Position numbers and translations under genes: made by a program. The notes below the pieces were generated by a model that saw only the letters and a program-made list of their open reading frames with translations, searched no databases and was not told the origin of the DNA. A stretch of DNA of 64,000 bases from Nyssa sinensis (Eukaryota > Streptophyta > Magnoliopsida > Cornales > Nyssaceae), in contig CM018051.1 of assembly GCA_008638375.1 (NCBI GenBank), positions 7,927,387 to 7,991,386 on the forward strand. Reading direction: 5' to 3'. Position 1 is the first letter of the stretch; each line of letters starts with the position of its first letter. Of the stretch, positions 11,431 to 48,184 are shown one piece after another.

Positions 11431-12763
11431 TGGTCGACAATAGTGCTTTGCTCGGTGGAGTGATGCTGAACAAGTTGATGAATGAAGTGTCATGCACCTA
11501 GTAATGAAGAATCTACAAGTGCAAAAGTTCATTATTTTGGGCACTTTGCTATGGCACTAAGACAATTCAGTAATCAGTGTCCACAAACTTAGATCTCAAA
11601 GAGCTTTGACAGGACACCCACCACAAGACATGGACATCACAAGTTAATGAATCATAAAAGCACAAAGGTACACAGAAACTTATATAGTGTATCAGATATA
11701 AATGTTTCATTAGAAAGAAAAAAAAACAAATAATAGGAGCGTGGAATATGATAATCTAGAAGTAAGATTCAAGTGAGCTAGAACATGGTTCTTTAAAGAA
11801 CAACAAAGAGAAATGAAATAAAGAGAGCAATTGCATCAAAACAACTGCAGAAATTCAGAATGTAAGAAGCCACATGTTTAGTGTATTAATAATCACCCAA
11901 TGAGAGAGCTTAATATAAACAGGTTGAGTGATGGAATAAGACATCTCATCTTCTTACTGGCATTTGAATTAACTAGTTGTGTTATGCACTAAGATGTAAT
12001 AATGAGATAGAGAAAAGGGAGAAAAAGTGTGTTTGCCACCACAAATAGCTGACCATGATTACCATGCTGTACGTGGGACCTTCCATTCTTTACTTTTATT
12101 TTTAATTTTTTTTATAGAAAACAAACATATTCTGTTTAGTTATTATACTTGTACTATCCCCTTCCTTTAAACACTAATACAAGTATTTCATAGTTATGAC
12201 TGAAATTAAACATGCAGAAGTGTATCATCCAAAACCAAGTTAGCAGTAGCACGACCCTGAGTTTTGCATTTGGGTTCAGAGTACAAAGTTCAACTACATA
12301 AGAACTTCCAGACAATCAAATTTTGTCATGCCAGAGGAGTATTAAAAAACTTGTACATCCAGCTGATCTATGTTGGAGAAAGATTGTAAGAATAAGTTTA
12401 GGCCTTCTGAGAGGTAGGGGGCAATCGTGTCAAAATGCATTTTATCTAGACCTTGCCAGTATTAATAGTCAAAATATATAATAGAACAGAAATACAAATA
12501 CAAACTAAATAATGGGCATGATTATGAACAGTGTTGCCCGGGACAAAAAAAGACCTAATCCAATTTAAGATAACAATAGAAAACTGAACAGAAAATACAA
12601 CTGCAAACACTACATTGGTCAGAACACTCACCATCTCTCCCTCTGAACCTGAACTGAGCTCTACAACAGTATGCACTTCAGTTCTTTCAATTCATAAACA
12701 AGCAAATGTTAGTCAATTACATGACAATTGAATGTAGTGTTGCTGGGATACCAAGATGAAGAA
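11431..12763. other. 3' flank and probable 3'UTR of the kinase gene
   Basis: The minus-strand gene ends at 12764, so its 3'UTR extends leftward from here. The poly(A) site is not clear; GATAAAATG near 12440 is the best AAUAAA-like string I see. A strong donor-like GGTGAGTG (minus strand, about 12630) could indicate a spliced 3'UTR, but no acceptor was identified. No ORF is supported. Confidence 0.4.
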
Positions 12764-37182
<24,419 letters not shown>

Positions 37183-38060
37183 CAAATGCTAATCACAAAT
37201 CTCTATCTCTTGAATCCCAATATTCAAATGAAGCTCCGCATATCCCATTAACAATAATTCAATACAAATTCAAGCACTCTGATCAGATCATACACCTCCA
37301 ATAAAACCCAAAATGTCCCCTCAAATTGTTTTCCAGATGATTCAAACTCAAGAGAGCTCTATGGAACCAAAAAGAATAATCTCGTTCAATAATTGAGGAT
37401 TTATAGAAGCAAAGATCTCAGAATTTTTTCCAAAAATAATGCCAATAATCAATAAAAGAATAAATTTCTCAAATGTGACGATGGTCCAATAATTAAGATA
37501 AGAAAAAATGAAAAATAATAAACTAAATTAATTAAAATTCCAGAGACAGCAAAGAATCGATCTTTTTGATGAAATATTGAGCCCTAGACTATTAAAAGAA
37601 TAGGTGATTAACAAAACAACAAAAGCGTGAAGCTGGTCCAATAATTAAGAAAAATAATAAACTAAATTAATTCAAATTCCAAAGACAGCAAAGAATCGAT
37701 CGTTTTTATGAAATATTGAGCCCTAGATATTAAAAGAATAGGTGATTAACAAAACAACAAAAGCGATTCAGTAACAACATCAAAATGTATAATTAAATTG
37801 ACACGTAAATTCAATGAAATCAAAAGGAAAGTGGGAAAATGCCATGTAAAACGGTTAGGAAGATCAAGGCAGAGAGAAACAGGGGGGAAACGAGAGAAAG
37901 TGCAGGAGAAAGAACGATTGAGACCGAGTAGCTGAGCGGAGACGGTGAAGCAGACGAATGGATCGCTTGGTTTGAATGCTGTATTGGTTCCATTCAAAAC
38001 TGGCAGAGGCGACGCCATCTCCATTCCAGGTTGCAGAGGGAGAGAGACAAATTAATTTCT
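37183..38060 (-). promoter_or_regulatory. Probable 5' leader and promoter-proximal region of the kinase gene
   Basis: On the minus strand, C/T-rich sequence (CGTTCTTTCTCCTGCAC, TTTCTCTCGTTTCCCC) around 37860-37930 looks like a plant 5'UTR. The nearest clear leader-like start is around 38030-38050. This implies a long leader or a 5'UTR intron; TTGTGATTAG just before the start codon could be an acceptor, which is unproven. No canonical TATA box stands out. An upstream ORF of 92 codons (38024-37746) begins with MEMASPLPVLNG. Confidence 0.4.
37490..37765. repeat. 138-bp tandem duplication in the kinase 5' leader region
   Basis: Two adjacent copies share GGTCCAATAATTAAGA, ATAATAAACTAAATTAATT, GACAGCAAAGAATCGATC, GAAATATTGAGCCCTAGA and GGTGATTAACAAAACAAC. 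They differ by a few substitutions and short indels. The shared 3' edge repeats at 37603 and 37741. Confidence 0.9.
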
Positions 38061-38791
38061 TCGCTAAAATTCATAATTACATGATGAACCATATGATAGT
38101 GATAGTTAATACTGTTATGCATGCAAATGAGACACGCCCCTTCACCACCTTTCTCTGCGTGTATGTGTGTGGGTTTTTTTTTTATTAGAATAATACTATC
38201 TTTAAGTAATATTTTTTCCAAAAAATTTTTACCTAATGTTACTGTTCAGGCATTAGTGATTTTAACTTTTTGGTATTAATCCTATTAAGTGAGTATAAAA
38301 TATTTAATTAATTAGTATTAAAAGATTAAATTAATTAATATCAAGAAACTTAATTAACTAATATATAAACAGTCACGTCAATAGTTAAAAAAAAAATTGA
38401 TAAAATTTGATAATAAGAATATCATTACTCTTCTCTTTTTCTTGGGTTAAATTATAACTGACTTTCTTTCGATTTCGAATAATCGTAGACTCTTGTAAAT
38501 TTCTGAGAAAGTAATGCTAATTTTATTTTCATATTTATCTAAATTATTTATTTTTATAAGTTCACAGTGTTATATTGATTAGATTTTATATCTACTTTCA
38601 AATTTTACCAAAAGTATTTACCTGCGATTCATTAATTTTGTTGTGTTGTATTAATTGGATCTCACATCATGTATTACATATCACATTTACCTTCAAATTT
38701 TACCAAAAATGTTTATATTCTTGAGTTAGTTAAGTTTGCATTGTTGTATTGGTTAGATATTCATCTAACACAATGCTGACAATGTAATATA
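38061..38791. other. Upstream region between the kinase leader and the Copia element
   Basis: AT-rich. The segment from about 38540 to 38780 repeats related phrases (TTGATTAGATTTTATATC, TTAATTGGATCTCACATC, CTTCAAATTTTACCAAAA twice). No gene. Confidence 0.5.
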
Positions 38792-39035
38792 TGTAAAACT
38801 CTGTAACATGGTATTGGCCTAAATGCCAAAAACCGTGTGACGCTTCTCATTTATATACACTTACAGAAAAGTTTGAAAATACAAAGATACATAATAACAG
38901 AAATTTAAATACAGTTAAGAGTTATCTCCTAAAGTAGATAAATGTTTATCTGGATCATTCAAACGTAACTGATCTGGTGGATAAGATAAGTGAGAAGCCA
39001 AGGAAATCTCGGTGGTTTGAATTTTGTGGTTATCA
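38792..39035 (-). repeat. 3' LTR of the Copia element
   Basis: 244 bp; about six substitutions and one 1-bp indel relative to the other LTR. Confidence 0.95.
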
Positions 39036-42000
39036 TCCCCCCGCAAGCTAATGGGGAGAGAAACCACCATTAGCTTGTCACGAAGCTGACAAAACCGAGC
39101 TGAACTTAGTCCCTTTGTAAAGATATCAGCAGTCTAAGCATAAGAACCAATAAACTGAAGGGAAATATCTCGATTAGCAACTTTCTCGCGGATGAAGTGA
39201 AAATCAACTTCAATATTTTTAGTGCGAGCATGAAACACAGGATTAGAAGCAAGAGCAAGAGCACCACTGTTATCACACCAAATAGTGGGAGCTGTAGGCA
39301 AAGAAATATGAAGTTCTTTGAGGAGCATACGAATCCAATACAGCTCAGCAGTAGTAATAGCTAATGCCCTATATTCTGCTTCAGTGCTAGAACGAGCTAC
39401 CACGGATTGTTTCTTGGCAGTCCACGAGATTAAGCAAGAGCCAAAGAAAACGCCATACCCAGTAGTTGATCGTCGATCATCGGGATTACCAGCCCAATCT
39501 GAATCACAAAAGGCCTGAAGTGTTTGCTCACCCTTAGTGTACCACAATCCCAGATTAATGGTGCCTTTTAAGTATCGTAAGACACGTTTTGCTGTTGTCC
39601 AATGAACAGAATTAGGACAATGCATATGTTGACATAATTGGTTGACAGAAAATGCTATATCAGGTCTAGTCAAGGTGCAATATTGGAGAGCTCCCACAGT
39701 TTGTCGATATTCTGTAATTTGAGAAGCTGTAAGTGGCTCACCAACATGAGTGGATAATTTAAGGCCTGTGGTACAAGGAGAGGAAGCAGGTTTGGCCCCC
39801 GCCATCTAGGTGCGATGAAGAAGATCCCCAATGTACTTGGACTGTCGAAGATGTAGTCCAGAAGAGTCACGACTTGCTTGGATGCCGAGAAAATAGCCTA
39901 AAGGACCAAGGTCTTTCATCTTGAACTCGGTCTGCAACTGCTTGATGAGAGACTGAATGAGAGAGGGATCTGTACCTGTAACAAGAATATCATCGACATA
40001 GATGAGGATAAATAGATGAATATTGCCTTGATGATACACAAATAAGGAGGTATCCACTGGTGAGGATAGGAAACCGAATTCAAGTAGAGTTTGAGATAGA
40101 CGTATAAACCAAGCACGAGGTGCTTGTTTGAGGCCATAAAGTGACTTGGTCAGTTTGCAAACATAATCTGGAAAATCTGAATGAACAAACCTCTTAGGTT
40201 GCTCCATATATACATCCTCTAGCAAGATCCCATGAAGAAAAGCGTTAGATACATCAAGTTGTCTGATTTCCCAATCATATTGGACAGAAAGTGTAAGAAT
40301 CACCCATACAGTAGAAGGCTTAATTACTGGACTAAAAGTCTCAGTAAAGTCAATACCTTCTTCTTGAGCAAACCCCAAAGCCACTAATCTTGCTTTGAAT
40401 CTGTCAACCTTACCTGTGGGTGTTTGTTTGACTTTATACACCCACTTATTTCCCACCACATTATGATCAACAGGTCTGGGACATAGCTTCCATGTCTCAT
40501 TAGCCAATAAAGCATCATATTCCTCTCTCATAGCAGTACACCATTCAGGTAATAAAGCAGTTTGTCGGTAAGAGGTTGGTTCAAGTGGAGTCACATTACT
40601 GGAGAATGCTTGGAGAGGATATTTGGTGGAATAGAGTTTAAAATCTAAAAATGGGCGAGGTTTGAGGTTGCCCGTTTGGGAACGAGTTGTCATGGGGTGA
40701 TGAGATTGATTGGAAGAAGAGGAAACTTCAAGTATAGAGAGGATAGGAGCTGGACTAGGTATGGGAGAAGGTAGAGTGGAAATATTAGAAGAAGTGGGGG
40801 CAGGTAAGGATTCTAGAGGAGAATCAGGTGAATCTGAAAGAATTGGAGATGAATGTGGTAAATTAGAAATAGATAAAGAAAAAGAAGGAGAAGGCAAAGA
40901 CGTACCTTGAGAGGAGACCACTAGAAGAGGTTCAGAGGACTGCAATCCATCCCTAGCAGGAAATGTATTCTCATTAAACACAACATGCCAGTGAGATTAA
41001 CACTTTTTGAGTGACAGGATCAAAGCATCTATATCCATTTTGATGGGAACTATAGCCTAGAAATATGCAACGTTTGGATCTGAACATTAATTTATGAGTT
41101 GCATATGGTCGAAACAATGGAAAACAAGCACAACCAAAGGTGCGTAGGGAGGTATAATCAGGATGCTTGCCAAATAATTTATAATATGGTGATTGGTTAT
41201 CAAGAGTAGGTGTTGGCAGTCTATTAATGAGAAAGATGGATGTTAAAAATGCATCAACCCAGAATTTAGTGGGCAAAAATGACTGAGCTAATAGAGACAG
41301 TCCCATTTCCACCACATGACGGTGTTTGCGCTCAGCAACCCCATTTTGTTGGGGTGTATGAGGACAAGTGAGGCGATGTTGGATTCCATTAGAGGAAAGA
41401 AACGAGTGAAATTGGTTGGACATGTATTCGCCACCTCCATCCGATTGTAATTGCTTAATTTTGCAGGAAAATTGGTTTTCAACTAGTGTTTTGAATTTAA
41501 CAAAACAAGCATAAACATCATATTTATTTTGGAGAGGATAAAGCCATGAGAATCGTGAAAAGTCATCAATAAATATAACATAATACGTGCAGCCACTGAG
41601 AGATTTAGTAGAACAAGACCATACATCGGTATGAATTAATTGCAAAGGAAATGAAGAAACACGAGTAGAAGGTTTGAAAGGAAGTTGTTTACCTTTGCCA
41701 AGTTGGCAAGGTTCACAAAAATGGATTTTATTCACTGATCCTTCAACAGGTAAGAATGTTTATTTAATAATTGAGACACAATGGGAAGAGATGCATGACC
41801 TAATCTAGAATGCCAAATAGAAACTGGTGCTTTAATTCCTACAACGGCTGCCAAAGCATGTGATTTATTGATAGACATTGACTGCAAATGGATTGGATAG
41901 AGACCACATTCACTCTTGCCTTCCAGTAGTGTCGCCCCCGTTTGTATGTCCTTGACAAAATAATGAGTACCAGTTAGAATAAAGAAGCAATTATTATCAA

Positions 42001-43281
42001 GACAAAATTGATTGATGGAAAGCAAATTGGCAGAAGCTTGAGGACAATGGAGGACACGTTTGAGGTTTAAGTTAGCTTTTGGGGTATGAAAAATAGTAGT
42101 ATCAGTATGTGCAATACTCAAACCTTGCCCATTACCAACAGCTACATTTTCTTGTCCTGTGTATGGTTGTTGCAGAGTGAGATGCTCCAAATTGGCAGTA
42201 ATGTGCTGATTAGCTCCATTGTCAGCAAACCATGTGCCTTCTTCTTGCGCAGCATTGGTATGTGCCACCATAGTAGCTAACTGAGTTGATGGATGACGAC
42301 TTTGACATGTATAATCCATTCTATGAAAGCAATCTAATGCCTTATGACTTAACTTTCCACAGATTTGACAAGGTGACTTAGGAAGTGGGAAATGAGTGTT
42401 GCATCTGATTTGGCTGAGGTGAGGAAGGTAAACCAAAGGGTTTTGGTGAAGATTGAGGACGAGGATTTTGTGAATATGAAAGTCGTGAATATGGTTAACT
42501 TGGGTTTTTGGGTTTGCAATTGTACTGCTAATGGTTGGATTTTAGGAGTGAAGAATGCAAAATTATTGGTCTCAGGTGGTATAGACGTATTCTGGTTTTC
42601 CGATAACAGTTTATATGACAAGAGCTCGGGTTGACAATCTTCAAAAGCAACATTCTTGTCTCTAGAAGCAAAGGACAGAGAGGTTATAAAAGGATTAAAG
42701 GAGGGTTGAGACCACTCACAATATAAGACATTAAGTCATCATCCTCAAGTGGCTTACCAACTGCAGCTAATTCATCTGACACCAGTTTCGCCTTTTCAAG
42801 AAAATCAGTGCACTTCATTGACCCTTTGATGAAGAGTCTGCAACTTTCGCTTTAGGTGGTGCACACGAGTTCTGGATTGAGAGGCAAACTTGTTTGCTAG
42901 AGAACTCCACACCTCTCGAGCAGATGTGATGCCATAGACAGAAGCTAGCACCTTGTCAGACAGAGTGGTATTGATCCAACGTAACACACACTGATCTTTC
43001 TTATTCTAGAGAATATAATCTGGATTAAGAGAACCATCAAGGGACTTTGATGGACACGGCTCAGAACCATCCACGAAGCCCATCAAGTCATGACTTTTCA
43101 ACACTGGCACAATCTGAGATGACCATATGAGATAGTTTCAGTCACTTAGCTTGATCGACACAAGATGACCAATGTTTGGAGGAGCAAAGGTAACATTAGG
43201 AAGAAGCAGAAGAAAAGGAAGCCATAGATGAGAAGGAAAGGATCGGTTGAAATTAGGCGTATGCCAATAGCTCTGATACTA

Positions 43282-43526
43282 TGTAAAACTCTGTAAAATG
43301 GTATTGGCCTGAATGCCAAAAACCGTGTGACTGCTTCTCATTTATATACACTTACAGAAGAGTTTGAAAATACAAAGATACATAATAACAGAAATTTAAA
43401 TACAGTCAAGAGTTATCTCCTAAAGTAGATAAATGTTTATCTGGGTCATTCAAACGTAACTGATCTGGTGGATAAGATAAGTGAGAAGCCAAGGAAATCT
43501 CGGTGGTTTGAATTTTGTGGTGATCA
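43282..43526 (-). repeat. 5' LTR of the Copia element
   Basis: 245 bp; the primer-binding site lies directly inside it at about 43270-43281. Confidence 0.95.
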
Positions 43527-43990
43527 ATATCCAATTTATACAACATTACTGACTCATAAAAGTACATATTTTTATAAAAATTTTAAGTAAGCCTAGTATA
43601 ATTGTTTCTAAAATTATACTATATTTTTTGGTCTAAATTTCTTCCGTAACAGTATTAACAAAAAAACATAAATTTACTATATTGTCTTTATTTATTAAGA
43701 GTATTTTTGGTCAAAATAATCTAACTTATATGAAATTACTTTTGATTTTGGATCCACTAATATACAGATCGATCATAGCCCACTATGACCATGTCCCATC
43801 AATTCATCACATTAGGTTCAAAAATTTACAGTTGGAGAAATTATTGTATGGTCTTAAATTATGGACCAAGTCAATGGTCATGACCAATTACAAATTTGTC
43901 ACATATACAAATATTACTTTATTATCTCTCGTAAATTTAACATGTTATACACATGTTAACTCAAGATTGGCTGAGACATTACTCCCGAAC
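43527..43990. other. Intergenic DNA right of the Copia element
   Basis: AT-rich, no gene supported. Confidence 0.5.
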
Positions 43991-44110
43991 CATATAATAA
44001 GTTCTCATTCAATTGAGAGAGTTAGCACTAATTGGTGCATCATATTATCCATATAATAACTTCTCATTCATTTGAGAGAGAGTTAACACTAATTGGTGCA
44101 TCATATTATC
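43991..44110. repeat. 59-bp tandem duplication
   Basis: Two adjacent units (ATATAATAAGTTCTCATTC and ATATAATAACTTCTCATTC starts; both contain ACTAATTGGTGCATCATAT). Confidence 0.9.
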
Positions 44111-44329
44111 ACATGATCCATTCATCACCCTTAAACATAATTGATTACTCACTTATAACCCGTTATTATGTGAGATCCATTAGTCATTGTTCAAAGGGGA
44201 TTAACTCATTTCAATATTTAAGGTGCCACGTATGGTTTATGTGATTATTGGGTTAATTGGTTTTTGGGTTTTATATCAATTTTGAAGGTGAATCGAGAGT
44301 CTGTTTGGCTTTCAATATCTCCAAACTAG

Positions 44330-44600
44330 GGTTTCTGGGTTTTGGATTGATTGGTTTACTTTATGGATCCAAATAAGGTTTTGGGTTCAGGTTCATGGGT
44401 TTTGGATTTACTGTATGGATCGTACATAGGATCGGGGTTTATGGAATTGAGTTTATTATATGGATCCAACATAGGTTTTGGGTTCGTGGGTTTTAGGTAT
44501 ATTGTAGAAATTATCATAGATTTTGGCTTTTTATATTGTGTCTATTCTTGTAAATAGTATTCTGATTTTGGGTATATTGTAGCAATATTATAGGTTTCGG
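44330..44600. repeat. Degenerate G/T-rich minisatellite
   Basis: About four diverged units of 50-60 bases built from GGGTTTTGGATT, TATGGATCCAACATAGG and GGTTTTGGGTTC phrases. Confidence 0.7.
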
Positions 44601-45032
44601 TTTTTGTATCGTTCATGCTAGTTTAATATTATTCTAATTTAATTTCAATTTGTATCATTTGAATTTGTTATTCCTATTTTGGGGTTTTGAGGTTTAACAT
44701 AGTGTGTAGTGATAGTTTGTTTGGTTCTTGTAGTGTATCTGTTCTCTTATTTGTATCATTGGTTCAATGGTTGCTAAATTGCTGGTTTAATGTTGTTCTT
44801 CTATATGTTTTTGTTCTGATGCAAGTTAAATTTTTGTATTTGTTCCTATGTGTATTATCAATTCAATAGTTGTTGAATTGCTAGTTTAATATTATTCTTG
44901 TATCTGTAGTGTATTTATTCTTGTTGTATTTTCTTGTTTATATCATTGGCTCAATAGTTGTTGATTGCTAGTTTAAGGCATGTTTGAATGTACGAATGTG
45001 TTTATGAAATAGATGTTTTAGAGTTTAAATCG

Positions 45033-45065
<33 letters not shown>

Positions 45066-45594
45066 TTAAATGTTTGTTTTAATATTGTTTTAAGTGTTCA
45101 TTTCGAAAAAGTACCAATAAGGAATTTTTTCTAAACATTCGTTTTCTATTTATATAACACATTCAACACTTTTAACAGTTCTTCCAAACAACATATCATT
45201 TAAGTCCGTTTCAACTACATTTATCTAAATACTTACAACTTAATTAAAATTACATTTTTTCAAACTGCACTTTTTCATTGATCATTCAAACAAGTACTTA
45301 ATATTGTTTCTATATTTGTAGTTTACCTATTTTTGTGATGATGCAAGTTAAATTTTTTCACACGAATAACTCTATATGATAGATGTGATTTTGATGTTAA
45401 CTATTTGTAAATCCAAATACTATATTATCGTTTAAGCATGTTTTAAATACATTCATCTAAATACTTACAACTTAACACAAACTGTGTTTTTTTAAACCGT
45501 ACTTTTCTCAAATTGTACTTTTTCATAACTCATTTAAACGAGCATTTAATATTATTCTTATATTTGTAGTGTACCTATTCTTGTTATGATGCAA
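44601..45594. repeat. T-rich region of diverged short repeats
   Basis: Phrases such as GCTAGTTTAATATTATTC, TTTGTAGTGTACCTATTC and GATGCAAGTTAAATTTTT recur several times in changed order between 44620 and 45600. A (TA)n run lies at about 45040-45064. No coding support. Confidence 0.55.
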
Positions 45595-45870
45595 GTTGGA
45601 TTAGAAACATAGGTAAAGGTCAGGAAAAAGCCTAAGCACTTCTTTTTACATTATTTCAAAAATTCAAAGACTCAATCATATAGATATGTAAAATACATAA
45701 TTTTCAATCTTAGCAGGAAAATTATTTGTACACAAGTTGGATTAGAAACTTAGGTTAAGATTAGGACAAAGCCGAAACAGTTCTTTTTACACTATTTCAA
45801 AAATTTAAAAACTCAAACGTATGAATATGTAAAATACAGGATTTTCAATCCTAGTAGAAAAAGGAAGGAA
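45595..45870. repeat. 141-bp tandem duplication
   Basis: Both units begin GTTGGATTAGAAAC (45595 and 45736) and share TTCTTTTTACA-TATTTC and ATATGTAAAATACA-. Confidence 0.85.
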
Positions 45871-47394
45871 AATAGATATTCAATTTAAAGTAAGTAAACA
45901 GAATTCCATACTCGATCTCATAGATACATATAAAATTGTATGAAAAATCGTATTCGATAAAAGTAGCACATAAAGATCTTTCATATCTGTCGAGATCTAT
46001 TCAAGTTTGAAAATCAACAATATTCAATTTCACTTCTATAACCTTTGGTTAAGATTAGGCATTCAAAAAATCAAGACTTTTATTTTTCACTAAGAAAGGA
46101 GGAGAAGGAAAACTTTAAACTGTGTGTGTGTAGAAAATTAAATTAAAGTGGTGCACAAAGAAGAAATGAATTTAAACTAACTTGTCTATCAAAGTATTAT
46201 TGACCAATTCTTAAGTATGGGTCAAATTAGGTCTATTCTCCCTACTTAAATTTTGGTACTTTTTAGGAAGGAAAAAAAAAAAAAACACAATCTTTGGCGT
46301 TCTGCTTTTCACTGAAAAGTGAACCATACAGCTATCTCTACCTATTATTGGAAAGAAAACTATTGCTTTAAGCATTTTAGATGGTGCCATGTTATAAATA
46401 AACTGCCAAAGCTGTATAAAACAGGTGATTTAACCTGTATCTATTTCATTTAGATATATGCACACACACACACACACATATATATATATGTGTGTGTGTG
46501 TGTGGTCATATTGTGGTATATGGTAATTAAAGTGATTGAGCTGCTTAGAGTTCGGGAATGTGAATTTGTGTCTGATTTATCTTTACTAGGATTTTGTAGA
46601 AAGGAAAAGTGACATTATGTTTGGTACGTAAAAATAAAAATGATTATTTCATAAAATGAAATAAAAAATAGAATAAAAATGACATGTAATGAAATAAAAA
46701 TTACTTATCTAAGTCGAAGGAATGCTTGAAATGATTTTTAATGAAATGTTTATTTCATGGAATAAGCATTTTTAATCATATTAAAAAAGAATAAAAAATG
46801 AAAAAGCTAGAATAGACATTCTTAAAATATCCATTCTATCGTATCAAACATGCCGTTAGCTTGTGCGCAATGACATTATCCTTAAGAATAATTTTGCCTT
46901 TAAAAAAAAAATCTCGGTGTGACAGATTAATGATACTCCATTCTCTAAAATACAACACATGTTCAAATCAAGTGAACAATCATTGCACGATTTACTCGTA
47001 CTTTGACAGATACAAGATGAACAATAACAAAAGTTCTCAACAAGATAAATAAAATTCTCAAGTAAAATGAACATAGAAAGAACTCTCAATAATATAAAAA
47101 AATAATACAGAAATCCTCAAAACCAAATCAGAGCTTAAAACTTGTGCATTTTATATCAAGAGTTATGAGTTTATATAAAGTTGCAAGAAAAAAAAGAAAA
47201 AAGAAAATCACTTGATTTATGGAATATGTCCAATCCTAATTAAAAATTTTTATCTACAACTAGTTAATTAAATATAAAAAAAATTTGACAATTAAAATGA
47301 AAAACAAGTCAAATATATGAAGAATAATTGATAATTAAATTAAAAAAATTTGACTATTAAAATAAAAAATAAAACAAATATATAAAAAATGATA
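45871..47394. other. Intergenic AT-rich DNA
   Basis: No gene. It includes the (CA)n(TA)n(TG)n palindrome at 46459-46505. Confidence 0.55.
46459..46505. repeat. (CA)n(TA)n(TG)n self-complementary microsatellite
   Basis: About 18 bases of CA, 12 of TA and 17 of TG repeats form an almost perfect inverted repeat of about 46 bases. Confidence 0.9.
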
Positions 47395-47446
47395 GACAAT
47401 CAAATTAAGAATTTCTCTCTAACCAATATGGGTTAAGTATTTTGAA

Positions 47447-47480
<34 letters not shown>

Positions 47481-47534
47481 GACAATCAAATTAAGAATCT
47501 CTCTAACCAATATGGGTTAAGTATTTTGAAATAC

Positions 47535-47566
<32 letters not shown>

Positions 47567-47641
47567 GACAATCAAATTAAGAATTTCTCTCTAACCAATA
47601 TGGGTTAAGTATTTTGAAATACATATATATATATATATATA
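47395..47641. repeat. 86-bp tandem repeat, about 2.9 copies
   Basis: Units begin GACAATCAAATTAAGAAT at 47395, 47481 and 47567, share TAACCAATATGGGTTAAGT and TTTTGAAATACATA, and each ends in an (AT)n tract of different length. Confidence 0.95.
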
Positions 47642-47682
47642 ATATATCAAAACATTGATGATTAGATATACAAAAAAAAAAA

Positions 47683-47688
47683 TTGACC
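47683..47688 (+). promoter_or_regulatory. W-box core upstream of the VQ gene
   Basis: TTGACC, about 570 bp before the VQ start codon. A core this short can occur by chance. Confidence 0.3.
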
Positions 47689-47736
47689 GTTATAATAGTT
47701 TGTAGCACTTTTTGTAGGACTAATATATTGAATAAG

Positions 47737-47769
<33 letters not shown>

Positions 47770-47922
47770 TATATTTACATAAATAAATATAAGTAAAATA
47801 CATAATTATTTAAGGATTGAGATTCTTATTTAAATAATACAAATACCCACTTTTCACCGAAGTCGTGATTCTCGCTCCTTACTCCGATGTCTAAAAAAAA
47901 AACAAAAAAATATTAAAGTTTG

Positions 47923-47928
47923 TTGACT
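47923..47928 (+). promoter_or_regulatory. W-box core upstream of the VQ gene
   Basis: TTGACT, about 325 bp before the VQ start codon. VQ proteins partner WRKY factors, and many VQ promoters carry W-boxes, so the site fits, though chance is possible. Confidence 0.35.
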
Positions 47929-48130
47929 TCCTAGGCTTGCCATGACCGTTGGACTAAGTTGTCTATATTTGATTGTTCCGTTGGAAAAGTTGAAAATAGA
48001 ACAGCGGTTTACAGAAACAGCCGGCAATCTACAACACATTAAAGCAGCAAATTTTCAAATACAGGAGACCAATTCAAAGCATACCAATGTGTTTGAACTT
48101 TTCCATCCTACACCACACAAACTAGCACAG

Positions 48131-48184
48131 ATATACATATACATATATATATATATATATATACACGCGCGCGCGCGCATATAT
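48131..48184. promoter_or_regulatory. Alternating purine-pyrimidine tract just upstream of the VQ gene
   Basis: TATACATATACATA, then (AT)n, then ACACGCGCGCGCGCGCAT and ATATAG. The CG-repeat core is at about 48163-48179, some 75 bp before the start codon. The sequence favours Z-DNA. A TATA function for the adjacent ATATATAG is possible. Confidence 0.45.

Larger units (their letters stand above)
38792..43526 (-). mobile_element. Copia LTR retrotransposon with near-identical LTRs and broken polyprotein
   Basis: 4.7 kb. LTRs at 38792-39035 and 43282-43526 start TGAT-ACCACAAAATTC and end GAGTTTTACA on the minus strand. Primer-binding site TAGTATCAGAGC and polypurine tract GCGGGGGGA adjoin them. 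Minus-strand order is Copia: gag (ATG 43225, then LSD*NYLIW and REVWSSLANKFASQS), zinc knuckle CQICGKLSHKALDC (about 42370), protease ADNGANQHIT, integrase (HTDVWSC, QQNGVAERKHRHVVE), reverse transcriptase (QLDVSNAFLHG, SLYGLKQAPRAW, YVDDILVTG), RNase H (CDSDWAGNPDDRRSTTGY, STEAEYRALA). Breaks: at least one gag stop, frameshifts near 42620-42400, about 41740 and about 40990, and one in-frame TAG at 39806. LTR divergence is about 2.5%. The flanks share ATAT as a probable partial target duplication. It is not autonomous as it stands. Confidence 0.95.

Noticed and set aside
11305..11544. Minus-strand 79-codon ORF in the 191-bp duplication
   Set aside because: The same reading is not kept in the other copy and no motif is seen.
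37183..37185. TTG codon before the kinase ATG as start
   Set aside because: The ATG at 37182 gives the conserved MGNTCVGP myristoylation start, so the preceding codon is leader.
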